From contig CAYPNF010000009.1 in NCBI GenBank assembly GCA_964411985.1, forward strand, positions 62,001 to 126,000: DNA of 64,000 nucleotides, given 5' to 3'. A program made the position numbers and the translations under genes. Positions 1-8,875 of this stretch are shown here, piece after piece (position 1 is the stretch's first letter; every line of letters begins with the position of its first letter). The stretch is from CAYPNF01 sp964411985 (GTDB lineage: Bacteria > Verrucomicrobiota > Verrucomicrobiia > Limisphaerales > J093). Under the pieces are notes generated by a model. The model was not told the DNA's origin. It saw only the letters and a list, made by a program, of their open reading frames with translations, and made no database searches.

Positions 1-963
1 GTTAGCAAGCAACTGGACATGGCCGAAGAGTTTCACGAACTGGATGAATTGATCGGCACATTTCTTGGGACGCGTAATGCTAAACTTGAATCTTCCGTGG
101 GCCAAGCACGACTCAAAGGCTTGGCATACGACCCGGATCGATTCGATCTATTCAAGTTACTGTTCGAAGAGTTGCGGTCGAGGGGGCCAATCGCCAGGAT
201 CGCAGAGAATATGGGAGATTCGGCAAAGACCAACCTCGCGTTTTTTGAAGCCTATTTCTCAAATTACATCGAGGGAACGGAATTCCCACTCGATGAGGCG
301 GTTGACATCGTATTCAAGGGCGTAATACCAAAAGAGCGCCCTCAGGACGCTCACGACGTTCTTGAAACATACCGAGTCGTGGCTGATTACGAGCAATTGG
401 CGCGGACGCCGCGTCGTTTTGATGACTTTCTTGCGTTGCTTCGGGAACGCCATGCCATGGTCATGGCAATGCGGCCAGACAAAAACCCCGGTGACTTCAA
501 GTCGGTGGCGAATCGTGCCGGCAACACGAGTTTCGTTTTGCCAAACCTCGTTTTGGGGACCTTGGAGAAGGGATTTGAAGTTTACCGAGGAATAGAACCA
601 CCACTGCACCGGTCGGTGTTTATGATGTTTCTGGTCAGCGAAGTCCATCCCTTCGTCGACGGAAATGGCCGGGTCGCAAGGATTATGATGAATTCTGAAC
701 TGGTCGCGGCGGGCGAGCAAAAAATCATCATTCCCACCATTTATCGAAACAATTACCTTGTGGCCCTAAAAGCGTTGTCACAGTCGGGGAAAAGCGCTCC
801 GATAGTTCAAGTTCTAGATTTTGCTCAGAAATATACCTCTGCTATCCGGTGGGGGGACTTCAATGAGGCCAGAACAGATTTACTGTCAACACATGCATTC
901 TCAGATGCAAATGAAGCGGATGATCAGGGGATTCGTCTGATTTTGCCGAAAAGTGTAATTTGA
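1..963 (+). CDS. Fic family protein (AMPylator-type), 5' end outside the window
   Basis: Fic proteins transfer AMP or another nucleotide part onto a hydroxyl side chain of a target protein. The frame is open from base 1. The first ATG is at 19 and gives 314 residues, so the N-terminus may lie upstream. Counting from that ATG, the core motif HPFVDGNGRVAR is at residues 210-221, with the catalytic His at 210. A class II inhibitory motif of the form S-x-x-x-E-G (SNYIEG) is at residues 81-86, which suggests an enzyme auto-inhibited by its own N-terminal helix. The last 90 residues resemble the variable C-terminal region of longer Fic proteins. A remnant of another Fic gene follows in the opposite direction. 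No antitoxin gene is seen. The Fic call is secure; the target is unknown. Confidence 0.9.
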   Translation, partial: VSKQLDMAEEFHELDELIGTFLGTRNAKLESSVGQARLKGLAYDPDRFDLFKLLFEELRSRGPIARIAENMGDSAKTNLAFFEAYFSNYIEGTEFPLDEAVDIVFKGVIPKERPQDAHDVLETYRVVADYEQLARTPRRFDDFLALLRERHAMVMAMRPDKNPGDFKSVANRAGNTSFVLPNLVLGTLEKGFEVYRGIEPPLHRSVFMMFLVSEVHPFVDGNGRVARIMMNSELVAAGEQKIIIPTIYRNNYLVALKALSQSGKSAPIVQVLDFAQKYTSAIRWGDFNEARTDLLSTHAFSDANEADDQGIRLILPKSVI

Positions 964-1025
964 CCTCGAGCGCAGCCGTAACGCTGGGCGCCTCTTCAGC
1001 GTCAGCGTGGCGGAAGCACCGCCCA

Positions 1026-1289
1026 CTATTTGCGGGATGGTTCATTGCTCCAGTCGACACCCATCTCTTCACGGATGAATTCCGCGAAGGGACGGATGTT
1101 TTGATCAGCTGACACCGCATCCAGCGCCGTTAGATACTCTCGCCTTCTCGTATTGCGGACGATGGTCCAGGGAAACAGACCCGCTTGCACGGATGGGCTG
1201 AACAAGCCACGGTACCACACCTGATAATCTTGCCGGAACACCAAGCCAGCGTTTTCACCAGCCAAAACTCGGGCCACGCTCTTTGTCAC
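1026..1289 (-). pseudogene. Fic protein remnant with the catalytic core deleted
   Basis: The 87-residue frame joins two pieces that are far apart in intact Fic proteins. The first is WYRGLFSPSVQAGL, which matches the stretch before the Fic core (W-x-R-x-L-F-x-P-S-V-x-A-G). The second is FPWTIVRNTRRREYLTAL with NIRPFAEFI, which matches the segment after the Fic core (G-Y-P-W-T-V-I, R-x-x-Y-x-x-A-L, then I-x-P-F-x-x-F-I). The region between them, which should carry HPFxDGNGR, is absent, so the product cannot be an active Fic enzyme. I read this as a decayed gene with an internal in-frame deletion. A short unrelated ORF is possible but less likely given the two ordered matches. Confidence 0.6.
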
Positions 1290-1509
1290 CCAAGAATGAG
1301 GGAGCCGCGGTTCAGCAGCGATTCCCGATCCTTGCGCGGGAGCGAAGACGATTTCGGAACATGCTTACGAGCGAGTGATGTCGCTCGCGGTAACGAGGTC
1401 GATAAGCCGAGAAACCTTGCGAAAGCCATAGATCTCGGCTCTGAGAAAGTGGGCCGACTTCATCAGCGGTTTGTCTTCATCTCGCTTCCACTCGCAGCCT
1501 GACCTCCGT
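1290..1509. other. Non-coding gap with a small hairpin
   Basis: No convincing coding frame is seen between the Fic remnant and the sulfatase. Around 1365-1393 there is an inverted repeat with arms GAGCGA and TCGCTC around a six-base loop, extended imperfectly by TTAC and GTAA. It lacks a T-tract, so it is not a clear terminator. Confidence 0.4.
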
Positions 1510-2868
1510 CTACCGCTCCGGTCCCTGCCAGGGTACATGGCCAGAGCGTTGGATTTGCTGGCGGAGCGCGGCGGCGAGTTCGTCGAACACCTGGGGTTTG
1601 CTCTTGGCGAGATCCACCCTCTCCTGTGGGTCTGCCTTCAAATCGTAGAGCTCGAGGGGCGCAAAGGGGCTGTCTTGAAGCAGTTTCCAGTCGCCACGCC
1701 GGAAGGCTTCGATGGTTTTGCCCGCGTAGGCGGCACCGCCTTCGCGGCGGACGAAATAGAGGTCGCGACGCGGGTCGGATTCCGGTTGACCGCGCAAGGT
1801 GGGCAGGAAACTGATGCCATCGATCTCCCGAGGTGGCGTGAGGTTGGCGGCGGCGCACGCGGTGGCGAAAATGTCCATGGTCAGCGTCGTGCGGTCGGTG
1901 CTCGAGCCGGGTTCGATCACGCCGGGCCAGCGCGCAGCACCGGGAACGCGCAGGCCGCCTTCGTACACGTGGCCTTTCTCGGCGCGCCACGGGCCGTTGT
2001 TGGCGCCATTGGCAAGCAGTCCCCCGTTGTCGGAGGTGAAAATGACAAGTGTGTTCGTGGCAAGCCCGGTCCGGTCGAGCGTGTCAAGCACCCGCCCGAG
2101 CCCGGCATCGAGATGTTCGAGGAGGGCGACGAGCTGGACGCGCTTCGCAGAAGCCCCCGGCTCGCGTCGTTTCACTTTGTCCAGCCACTCCGGCGGTGGC
2201 TGGATTGGATCGTGTGGTGCGTTGTAGGCGAGATAGAGGAAGAAGTTCCCGCCGGCCTGGGCTCGTTCGGTGAGATACTCGCAGGCCCAGCTGGTGAAGA
2301 GGTCGGTGGCGTGGCCTGACGGGTCAATCTCCGTCAGGTTGCGCCGCATGAAGTTGTGGCCATGGCGCCGGTGTGTCCAGTAATCGTCCATCATGTCGCC
2401 AAGAAAGCCGTGGAAGAAGTCGAAACCTCGCTCGGTCGGCGTGTTGGGAGAGCGGATACCGAGGTGCCATTTGCCGATGAGGGCCGTGTGATAGCCGGCA
2501 GGTTTGAGCAGCTGTGGCAGGAGCTTGGCGCCAGGCGCGAGATATCCCCAGGAATTGTCCGGGGTCTCCTCACGGATCACGCCCGGCACCCCGACTCGGT
2601 CAGGGTAGCAGCCGGTCAGCAACGCGGCGCGCGTGGGCGAGCAGATGCAACTGTTGGCGAAGAAATTCCGGAACGTCATGCCTTCCCGGCACAGCCGGTC
2701 CAGGTTCGGTGTGCGAAGGTCTTTCGTCCCAAACGCGCTGTAGTCGCCGCGGCCTTGGTCATCCGTGAGGATGACGAGCAAGTTCGGCGGTGAGGTGGCA
2801 GCGAATGACGAAAACCAGGGAATGGAGAGAAGCCACAGGATCAAGAATTGGCGGACCAACGTATTCAT
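1510..2868 (-). CDS. Secreted formylglycine-dependent sulfatase
   Basis: This enzyme is predicted to remove sulfate esters from a carbohydrate outside the cytoplasm. The start at 2868 gives MNTLVRQFLILWLL, a typical signal peptide ending near FAA; the open frame upstream of it is not signal-like. In the resulting 452 residues, the N-terminal metal-binding motif LTDDQG lies near 34-39. The sulfatase signature C-S-P-T-R begins at Cys76, the residue converted to formylglycine in type I sulfatases. GKWHLG and TSDNGG follow in the expected order. The C-terminal part carries the usual LYDLKADPQE block. It lies downstream of the GH106-peptidase fusion gene on the same strand, 92 bases away, so the two are probably co-transcribed. 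No sulfatase-maturing enzyme is encoded in the window. Confidence 0.9.
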   Translation of the reverse strand: MNTLVRQFLILWLLSIPWFSSFAATSPPNLLVILTDDQGRGDYSAFGTKDLRTPNLDRLCREGMTFRNFFANSCICSPTRAALLTGCYPDRVGVPGVIREETPDNSWGYLAPGAKLLPQLLKPAGYHTALIGKWHLGIRSPNTPTERGFDFFHGFLGDMMDDYWTHRRHGHNFMRRNLTEIDPSGHATDLFTSWACEYLTERAQAGGNFFLYLAYNAPHDPIQPPPEWLDKVKRREPGASAKRVQLVALLEHLDAGLGRVLDTLDRTGLATNTLVIFTSDNGGLLANGANNGPWRAEKGHVYEGGLRVPGAARWPGVIEPGSSTDRTTLTMDIFATACAAANLTPPREIDGISFLPTLRGQPESDPRRDLYFVRREGGAAYAGKTIEAFRRGDWKLLQDSPFAPLELYDLKADPQERVDLAKSKPQVFDELAAALRQQIQRSGHVPWQGPER

Positions 2869-2960
2869 AGCTGACGTGCCTTGCGCGTGGACAGGCTCTT
2901 TGGCCCCCCAGGAAAAGGAGGACTTTGCCGACCGGCGAGAGCCGGGTTGAAGCCTCGGCC

Positions 2961-5900
2961 TCACTTCCATACTTCCTCCAGGATCTGGAACAGTCCCGGA
3001 TCGTGCTGCTTCAACTCATCGCGCGTGAATGGATAGTAGTCATTCAGGCCGAAGTAGGCTTCGCAGGCTTCGGCGAAGTACTCGTGTTCATCCGTCAGGG
3101 CATAGGCCTGCTCGGTCTGGCCGTTGTTCCGCGCCACGGCGGCGTAGTGTCCCTTCACCCGGGCGCCCTCGTAAGCCGCGTGGATGCGCTGGTTTCCGAA
3201 ACCCAAGACCTGATCGTGGTAGGCGTGGGCCAGCTCGTGCAGAACCATCATTGGTTGTTTGGGCGACCAGTCGATGAACCGCCCGGCATTGCCGATTTCC
3301 ACGCAACGCGCCTTGTCAGGGTTGTAACCGTTCTCCGCCAGCCAGTCCTTGGACGGATGATACTCCGCGCAGGGCGCGTGGCCGTCATCCACGCCCAGCC
3401 AGATGGGCACGCGCTGCAAGCCCTCACACGCCCGCGGCGGGACTACGTTGGTGATGCCGCGCAAATGAACGGCCAGCAACGCCAGCGCATTGCAGCCCAG
3501 CTCGCTCTTGGTGGTCAGCAACTCGCGGTTCACGCGCACCGTCCAGCCCGCCACATTGGTGGTGGCGTAATTCGTGGTGGATACGAAGGGCGGCTTCGTG
3601 CTGGCGGCCTCGGCGGAACCGGCCGAGATAACTCCGACCAGCTTCACGGGCCCCATCAATCCTGACTCCATCAAGTTGGTCTCGCCACTGAGTCTGCGTA
3701 TGTTGGTCTTCGTCAGGCGCTCCGTCTGGGGGAGTGAAGCGTCTCCGAGGATCCGGTTCGGCCAGAAGTTCACCACCTCGACCTCCAAAGCGTTGGTCCC
3801 CGCCCGCACAGCTTGGCTCACATCCAGTCGGAAGGGAGGGCACCAGGTGATACCACAGGTTTGTCCGTTTACCCTGATTTCCGCCAACTCCCGCAGATGG
3901 CCAAGCTCAAGCCAGAGAGGCTTGTTCCTTTGGGTTTCGGACACTACGAAGCGTTTCCGGTACACTGCGGTGCCTGAGTAGAATCTTATGCCGGGCTCTG
4001 GCCGGGAAGTCCAACTGACTAACGAGTCAAACCGCACCGCTTCCGGGCCTCCCCACCTGGGATCGAACGCGACATCCCACGGTCCCTCCAGGTCCGCCAC
4101 CGTAACAAAGCGTTCGCTATTGTCCGCAGCCACCGCCGGGTGTTTTGCCGTGGGCTCGCGAAACACCACAAACCACGAACCGCAGGGTGCAAAGCTCAGC
4201 AGTACCGTGGTGCGACCCTTTGACTCCCGGTAGGCACGCGCGAACTGGCGCTCGCCTGTCACCGGGTCCCAAAGTTCCGGGGCAAGCCCCCCGACTCGGA
4301 ACGTGCAGTCCACGGTGGCCGCAATGTTGGTGCGGTTTGCCACGAAGTAGATCTCGGCGCCTTTCGCTCTGCGATGGATGTAGTTCACCGGCCATCCCTC
4401 CTGGCCGCTGATTTCAAAGTCCGGCAAGACTCCATGTTCAGCCAGCACCTCTCTCGCGCTCTTGCCAGAAAGCACGCGTCCCTTGCCCACTTTGCGGCTG
4501 ACAGTCACCTGTCCCGAGGCGGGGCCCCACAGTTCATCCGCCAATTGATTGAGTTCGACGTCGCAGCCAGGATACCCGGCGAGCGAGGTGGTCTTCAGCG
4601 GCCTCGGTCCAATGGCCGTCACTCCTCCGACAACCAGCTCCTTGAGCTTGCGAAGCACCGGCAACGAAATCACCGCCCGGTTTGGCAGCACCAGCACGCG
4701 GTAGCTCATGCCGTCGGGCAGGACCAGGCGTCGATCCCGCACCGAGGCCCGCTTGAGGATGGCCTCCGCCGTCAGCACATCGTAATCGTAGCCCGGGCCA
4801 ACTCCAGCCGGGTCCGTGCGGCGAAGCTGGGCGAAGTTCGGAACGTGGTCGCCGTAGTAGTATGCGGCGTCGGCCACAAACAAGCCTTGCTGCAGCATGA
4901 ATTGGGCGCGATTGAGGTAGGCAAAGAAGGGCGCGGATTTCTCCCACCACGTGACGAGCGGATTGAGGTGCGTGCCCGCAAAATACTGCTGCCCGGGAAT
5001 ACCCTCCTTCTCGGGTGAGCAAACAAAGGCATGCCAGACGAGCAGATTCAGACCTTCGGTGCAAGCGAGGTCGAACGAAGGCTTGAGGTTGTCCCACAGG
5101 GTTTCCTGCCAATGCGGCCCGATCGTGGTGAATCCCTCCGCAAGCACAAGCTTCCTCCCATAGACGTGAGCGGCCGAGGCAGGTTGTTTCACGAAGAACC
5201 GGTTCTCGTCCCCGATCCTATGCCGCCAGGACCAAGCCCAAAACTCGCTCATGGGCGCGTCGTTGAGCCCCAAGCACTGTTGCGCGTCGATAGGCACCGC
5301 GTGGGGACCGCCCGATTCAGGATGAATCAGAAGGCCGTGCTTCCGGGCGTTGGCCTTGAAAACCTTAAAGTGGTTGTCCACCGCGAGGTCGCCCATGGTA
5401 CGGCGGAAATCGTTCAGGAACCGGTTGCTTTCGTCGCGGCTGTTGATGATCTTCCCCGTAATCACGGGCAGCCAGGACAGCAGGTCGTAGCTACGCCGTT
5501 TCTTGAACTCCGAGCGTACAGTGGGCGTCCAGTTGGCCACCTCGACTTCCCAGCTGTCGGTGTGAAGGTATTTGAGCGCCTTGCCCGCAAGCGGGCCCGC
5601 ATCGCGAATCAACGGTTCGACCACGGCTTCCCAATACCGGCGAAACGCCCCCGCATCGAAAGGGTCGAGCGCGTAACCGTCCCAACCCTCGCTGCAGGTC
5701 GACACGCGGCAGTGGTCATTGAGAGTGCAACCCAGGCGAATCACCTGCCACTCTCCCGCAGGAGGCGTCCACTGGAACGTTCCATCCCGGTTCATCCTCC
5801 CGGTCAAATCCAGAATCGCGTCTGCCTGGGCATCCTGCTCCCCGTCGGTCGCTGGAAATTCCTGGAATAGCGGGGAACTGTCTGGCGCAGAGAATGGGCG

Positions 5901-6530
5901 CAGGGGAGTGAGCAACGCCTTCTGCTCCTGGTTCTGGAGAGGACGCCTCCCAACCGTTTCTCCTCTTCCGATTGGATAGGCCAGCACGAATAGGTCGCGG
6001 TAAAAACCATCGCGCATCTTTGGCTGCTGCAGTGGGCCGGAAAAGGCGGCCCCACCCACAATGCGCTGCTCCGTCCAGACCAGCTTCTTTGGCGCGTCCT
6101 CCGCCGGAACCATGGGGCCTCCCAGATTCCATCCGCTTTGTATGTTGAGGCTCATCTCCAAGCCAAGCCGATTGGCCTCCCGCAGCGTATGCCGATACAG
6201 CTCGCGCCATTTGGGCGAAAAGAACGTGGGGCCATGCGGCACGCGCTGGTTGCCGTCCTGGCTGGAGCCGTCCGCATCGCAGATGAGCGCGCCCCCAAAG
6301 CCCTTGGCCTTCATCTGCTCCAGGTCACGGGTAATCGCTTCTGCTGTGACGTTGCCGTTGAGCCACCACCAGTAAGCGCGCAGGCGGGCGTCCGTCGGAG
6401 GATGCTCCCAGCCCCGCTCCAGCGCCCCGGCTGCGACGACGCTACCGTGCTCGGCCGCGGTCGCCACGGCCAAACCTATGGCAGCCAGGCAACACGCTCG
6501 CCGCAACCCGGCTCGAAATGAGGATTTCAT
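2961..6530 (-). CDS. GH106-like glycoside hydrolase fused to an HExxH metallopeptidase domain
   Basis: This is a large secreted protein of 1189 residues starting with a signal peptide (MKSSFRAGLRRACCLAAIGLAVATAA). Residues from about 40 to 950 follow the architecture of GH106 alpha-L-rhamnosidase-like proteins: RAYWWWLNGN near the start, then SLNIQSGWNLGG, VRDRRLVLPDGMSYRVLVLP, and a C-terminal beta-sandwich with LGHLRELAEIRVNG. The second GH106-like gene at 45340 shares these blocks. Unusually, the last ~213 residues (from about 977) are a separate domain with HELAHAYH at 1098-1105 and a downstream EYFAEACEAYFG, as expected for a zinc metallopeptidase. The lipoprotein at 13809 is a stand-alone version of this domain. 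The rhamnosidase activity is inferred from the family. The peptidase subfamily is not identified. Confidence 0.8.
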   Translation of the reverse strand: MKSSFRAGLRRACCLAAIGLAVATAAEHGSVVAAGALERGWEHPPTDARLRAYWWWLNGNVTAEAITRDLEQMKAKGFGGALICDADGSSQDGNQRVPHGPTFFSPKWRELYRHTLREANRLGLEMSLNIQSGWNLGGPMVPAEDAPKKLVWTEQRIVGGAAFSGPLQQPKMRDGFYRDLFVLAYPIGRGETVGRRPLQNQEQKALLTPLRPFSAPDSSPLFQEFPATDGEQDAQADAILDLTGRMNRDGTFQWTPPAGEWQVIRLGCTLNDHCRVSTCSEGWDGYALDPFDAGAFRRYWEAVVEPLIRDAGPLAGKALKYLHTDSWEVEVANWTPTVRSEFKKRRSYDLLSWLPVITGKIINSRDESNRFLNDFRRTMGDLAVDNHFKVFKANARKHGLLIHPESGGPHAVPIDAQQCLGLNDAPMSEFWAWSWRHRIGDENRFFVKQPASAAHVYGRKLVLAEGFTTIGPHWQETLWDNLKPSFDLACTEGLNLLVWHAFVCSPEKEGIPGQQYFAGTHLNPLVTWWEKSAPFFAYLNRAQFMLQQGLFVADAAYYYGDHVPNFAQLRRTDPAGVGPGYDYDVLTAEAILKRASVRDRRLVLPDGMSYRVLVLPNRAVISLPVLRKLKELVVGGVTAIGPRPLKTTSLAGYPGCDVELNQLADELWGPASGQVTVSRKVGKGRVLSGKSAREVLAEHGVLPDFEISGQEGWPVNYIHRRAKGAEIYFVANRTNIAATVDCTFRVGGLAPELWDPVTGERQFARAYRESKGRTTVLLSFAPCGSWFVVFREPTAKHPAVAADNSERFVTVADLEGPWDVAFDPRWGGPEAVRFDSLVSWTSRPEPGIRFYSGTAVYRKRFVVSETQRNKPLWLELGHLRELAEIRVNGQTCGITWCPPFRLDVSQAVRAGTNALEVEVVNFWPNRILGDASLPQTERLTKTNIRRLSGETNLMESGLMGPVKLVGVISAGSAEAASTKPPFVSTTNYATTNVAGWTVRVNRELLTTKSELGCNALALLAVHLRGITNVVPPRACEGLQRVPIWLGVDDGHAPCAEYHPSKDWLAENGYNPDKARCVEIGNAGRFIDWSPKQPMMVLHELAHAYHDQVLGFGNQRIHAAYEGARVKGHYAAVARNNGQTEQAYALTDEHEYFAEACEAYFGLNDYYPFTRDELKQHDPGLFQILEEVWK

Positions 6531-6702
6531 AGGCGGGAACTTCTGAGTCTCAATTACATGACATTACCAGAGTGCCATCCGGCATCGCAACAAGCGGTTT
6601 TTTGCCCGCTTACGCGGCTGGGCTTACCGCGCTTGAAAGAGTGTTGGACTCCTTCCCGATCACCCTGCCTTAACTCATTGTGCCTGATCGGATCGTAATG
6701 CT

Positions 6703-7479
6703 TTATTTGCCCGAGAGCAGAGCCTTGCGAGCAGTCTCTCGATAGGTGGTGGGGGTTAACCCCATGGCAGAGTGAAAGGCCCGGCTGAAGGCGCTGTGAT
6801 CGTAGAAGCCGCATTCATGGGCAATTCCAGAGACGCTTTGGTCGGTCTCGCGGAGCAGCCGCGCGGCAGCGGCCAAGCGGGTTTGGGTGAGGAATTGGCT
6901 CGGGGTGAGATCGAAGAAACGGTGGATGAGTCGGGCTAGTCTGGGTGGCGTTAGTCCGGCCCGCCGCGCCAGGTCGGCGGGGGTGATGGACTTCGCCAGG
7001 TTTCTCTCGAAACTCTCCAGTGCCTCCGCCAACTCCATCGGAATGTTCCGAGGATCCACCGGAGCCCGTACGTCGCGCGAGATGCCGATCAGCCCAATGA
7101 CCTTTCCTGCCGCGTCTCGGAGTGGCAGTTTGGTGGTCAGGCACCATACGGGTTTTCGCGGCAGATACCATTGCTGTTCGAGATGGTCGATGAGCGGCTT
7201 TCCCGTGCGCAATACTTGGGCATCTTGTTCGGCAGGAAGGCGGCCAAAGTCCCCCGGGCAGATGTCGCAGGGGCGTCGGCCGATGACCTGGGCCTTATGG
7301 CGCAAGCCATGGCGCTTGACCAACGATTCATTGACCGCCACGTAATGACCGGCCGCATCTTTGACAAAGAAGGCCATGTCGGGCGCATGGTCGAAAAGCT
7401 CGGCCAGCGCCTCCGGCTCCAACGCCAGGACACTCTTGTGCCGTCCGGCGGCGAGAGGCCCAATTGTGCTCAATTTCAC
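6703..7479 (-). CDS. PAS-AraC transcriptional regulator
   Basis: This 258-residue regulator has an N-terminal PAS-like sensor (about 20-135, with MAFFVKDAAGHYVAVNESLVKR split over the fold and the closing IGLIGISRDV). A C-terminal AraC double helix-turn-helix follows at about 150-250: SITPADLARRAGLTPPRLAR and then SGIAHECGFYDHSAFSRAF ending in TPTTYR. It lacks the sugar-binding cupin domain of classical AraC proteins. It is divergent from the long plus-strand operon starting at 7563, with 83 bases between the start codons, and so is the obvious candidate for its local regulator. The ligand is unknown; the PAS domain contains CDICPGD, which could give redox or metal sensitivity, but that is speculation. 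Confidence 0.88.
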   Translation of the reverse strand: MKLSTIGPLAAGRHKSVLALEPEALAELFDHAPDMAFFVKDAAGHYVAVNESLVKRHGLRHKAQVIGRRPCDICPGDFGRLPAEQDAQVLRTGKPLIDHLEQQWYLPRKPVWCLTTKLPLRDAAGKVIGLIGISRDVRAPVDPRNIPMELAEALESFERNLAKSITPADLARRAGLTPPRLARLIHRFFDLTPSQFLTQTRLAAAARLLRETDQSVSGIAHECGFYDHSAFSRAFHSAMGLTPTTYRETARKALLSGK

Positions 7480-7562
7480 GCTGAGATGTGAAACTAAACC
7501 AAGACAACCCCGGCGGCAATCACGTAGAATGCGCGCGGATGTTGAGTGGCAAGTCAGAATCT
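7480..7562. promoter_or_regulatory. Divergent control region between the PAS-AraC regulator and the glycan operon
   Basis: The region between two divergent start codons must hold the promoters of both the regulator and the oxidoreductase-led operon. A possible -10 hexamer TAGAAT is at 7525-7530 on the plus strand, but no good -35 sequence accompanies it. AraC binding sites could not be defined by eye. Confidence 0.35.
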
Positions 7563-8849
7563 ATGAACAACGATCTCCACCTGAACCGCCGCCAGTTCCT
7601 GCGCAGCACCGGTCAGGCAGCGACCACGCTGGCTGCCGCTTCCACTTTTGCCCCGGCGATTCTCTCGGCCGAATCCCCCCCGAAGACGATCGCCGTGGGC
7701 TGCATCGGCATAGGTACGCGCGGCGGGGACCTGATCAATCTTGTGGCGAATGTGCCTGGCGTGAAGGTGACCGCCGTGAGCGATGTCTACGCGCCCCACC
7801 GCCAAAAGGGAATGGAGCGCAGCCTCAATCCAGAGGCGAAGGCCTACGGCGATTATCGCGAGCTGCTCGCCGATCCCAACGTCGAGGCCGTGGTCATCGC
7901 CACGCCGGATCATTGGCATTGCCAGATGGTGCTCGACGCGGTGAAGGCGGGCAAGGACATCTACTGCGAGAAAGGCTTTTCCCGGACTCTGGCGGAGGCA
8001 AAGCTCATGCGTGACGCGCTGAAGGCGAGCAAGGTGGTCTTCCAGCTCGGCCATCAGGCCCGCCAAGCCACCTGCGCGTTGCAGGCGAAGGAACTCATCG
8101 CGCAGGGCATCCTTGGCCCCATCACCTTGGTACGAACCGGACGCTTCAAGTCCCTTGAGCCTGAGCACCCGAACTGGCGCTGGTATGGCTACTACGGTCA
8201 ATGGGACCGCCCCGACCCCGCGCAAGTCTTGAAGGAGGTCAACTGGGAGCGCTGGCTAGGCTCCGCGCCGAAGATTCCGTGGAATGAACGGCATTTCTGG
8301 CATTGGCGATGTTACTATGCCTACGGCACCGGTTACGCGGGAGACTTGCTTTCACACGAGATGGACTTCGTGCAATACCTCCTGGGTCACGGCATCCCCG
8401 ACAACTGCGTTTGTTCCGGCCAGATCGCGCTGCTCCGCGACGATCGCGAAGTGCCCGACACTTGGATCGCCAGCTACCAATTCGAGAAACTGGGCCGCAC
8501 GGTCACCTTCGAGGGCAGCATGAACACCACCGACAGCCAGCCAGTGACCCTCTGCGGCCATGACGCCACGCTGCGCTTCGATGACATTGCCCATAACGTC
8601 AACACCTTTGAAATCATTCCCGCCGAGCACAACCAGAAAGCCGATTTGCCGAAGGGCTACGCACGAGGCAAGACACCGAGTCAGCCGAACCACATGGTGG
8701 ATTGGTTGAATTGCATCCGTACCCGCGGCACCCCCAAGTGTTCGACCGACGAGGCGTTCATCGAGACCGCGACGTTTCTTATGTCGCTGAAGGCCCAGCA
8801 GGAACGGCGCATGGTGCGCTGGGATGCGGCGCGGGAAGAAATTGTCTAG
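7563..8849 (+). CDS. Tat-exported Gfo/Idh/MocA-family oxidoreductase
   Basis: This is an NAD(P)-dependent sugar oxidoreductase of the secreted type common in Verrucomicrobia and Planctomycetes. The start at 7563 places a Tat signal at the N-terminus (twin Arg at 9-10 in NRRQFLRS, then a hydrophobic stretch ending APAILSAE). An upstream in-frame ATG would add residues in front of the Tat motif and was not used. The Rossmann fold is marked by VGCIGIGTRGGD; VIATPDHWHCQMVLDAVKAG and the dyad in IYCEKGFSR follow. The usual EKP is EKG here. The C-terminal half has the family's GYAGDLLSHEMDFVQYLLG block. It is the first gene of the plus-strand run. Its substrate is unknown; related secreted members oxidise sugars or act as glycosidases through a redox step. 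Confidence 0.88.
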   Translation: MNNDLHLNRRQFLRSTGQAATTLAAASTFAPAILSAESPPKTIAVGCIGIGTRGGDLINLVANVPGVKVTAVSDVYAPHRQKGMERSLNPEAKAYGDYRELLADPNVEAVVIATPDHWHCQMVLDAVKAGKDIYCEKGFSRTLAEAKLMRDALKASKVVFQLGHQARQATCALQAKELIAQGILGPITLVRTGRFKSLEPEHPNWRWYGYYGQWDRPDPAQVLKEVNWERWLGSAPKIPWNERHFWHWRCYYAYGTGYAGDLLSHEMDFVQYLLGHGIPDNCVCSGQIALLRDDREVPDTWIASYQFEKLGRTVTFEGSMNTTDSQPVTLCGHDATLRFDDIAHNVNTFEIIPAEHNQKADLPKGYARGKTPSQPNHMVDWLNCIRTRGTPKCSTDEAFIETATFLMSLKAQQERRMVRWDAAREEIV

Positions 8850-8875
8850 GCCGAAGAACGAACTGACAAGAAACG

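Noticed and set aside
1365..1393. Transcription terminator hairpin
   Set aside because: There is a stem of six or more base pairs, but no run of T follows on either strand.
1463..1990. Arg-rich frame of 175 residues on the minus strand inside the sulfatase region
   Set aside because: It overlaps the sulfatase in another frame and has an Arg/Pro/Ala composition typical of GC-rich out-of-frame reading; no motif is visible.
2925..3665. 246-residue plus-strand frame opposite the GH106-peptidase gene
   Set aside because: Antisense to a gene with secure motifs; long antisense frames are expected at this GC content.
6590..6612. Hairpin AAGCGG-TTTTTTGC-CCGCTT as a terminator near the GH106 start
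   Set aside because: The T-tract is in the loop and not after the stem, and the site lies upstream of a gene start.
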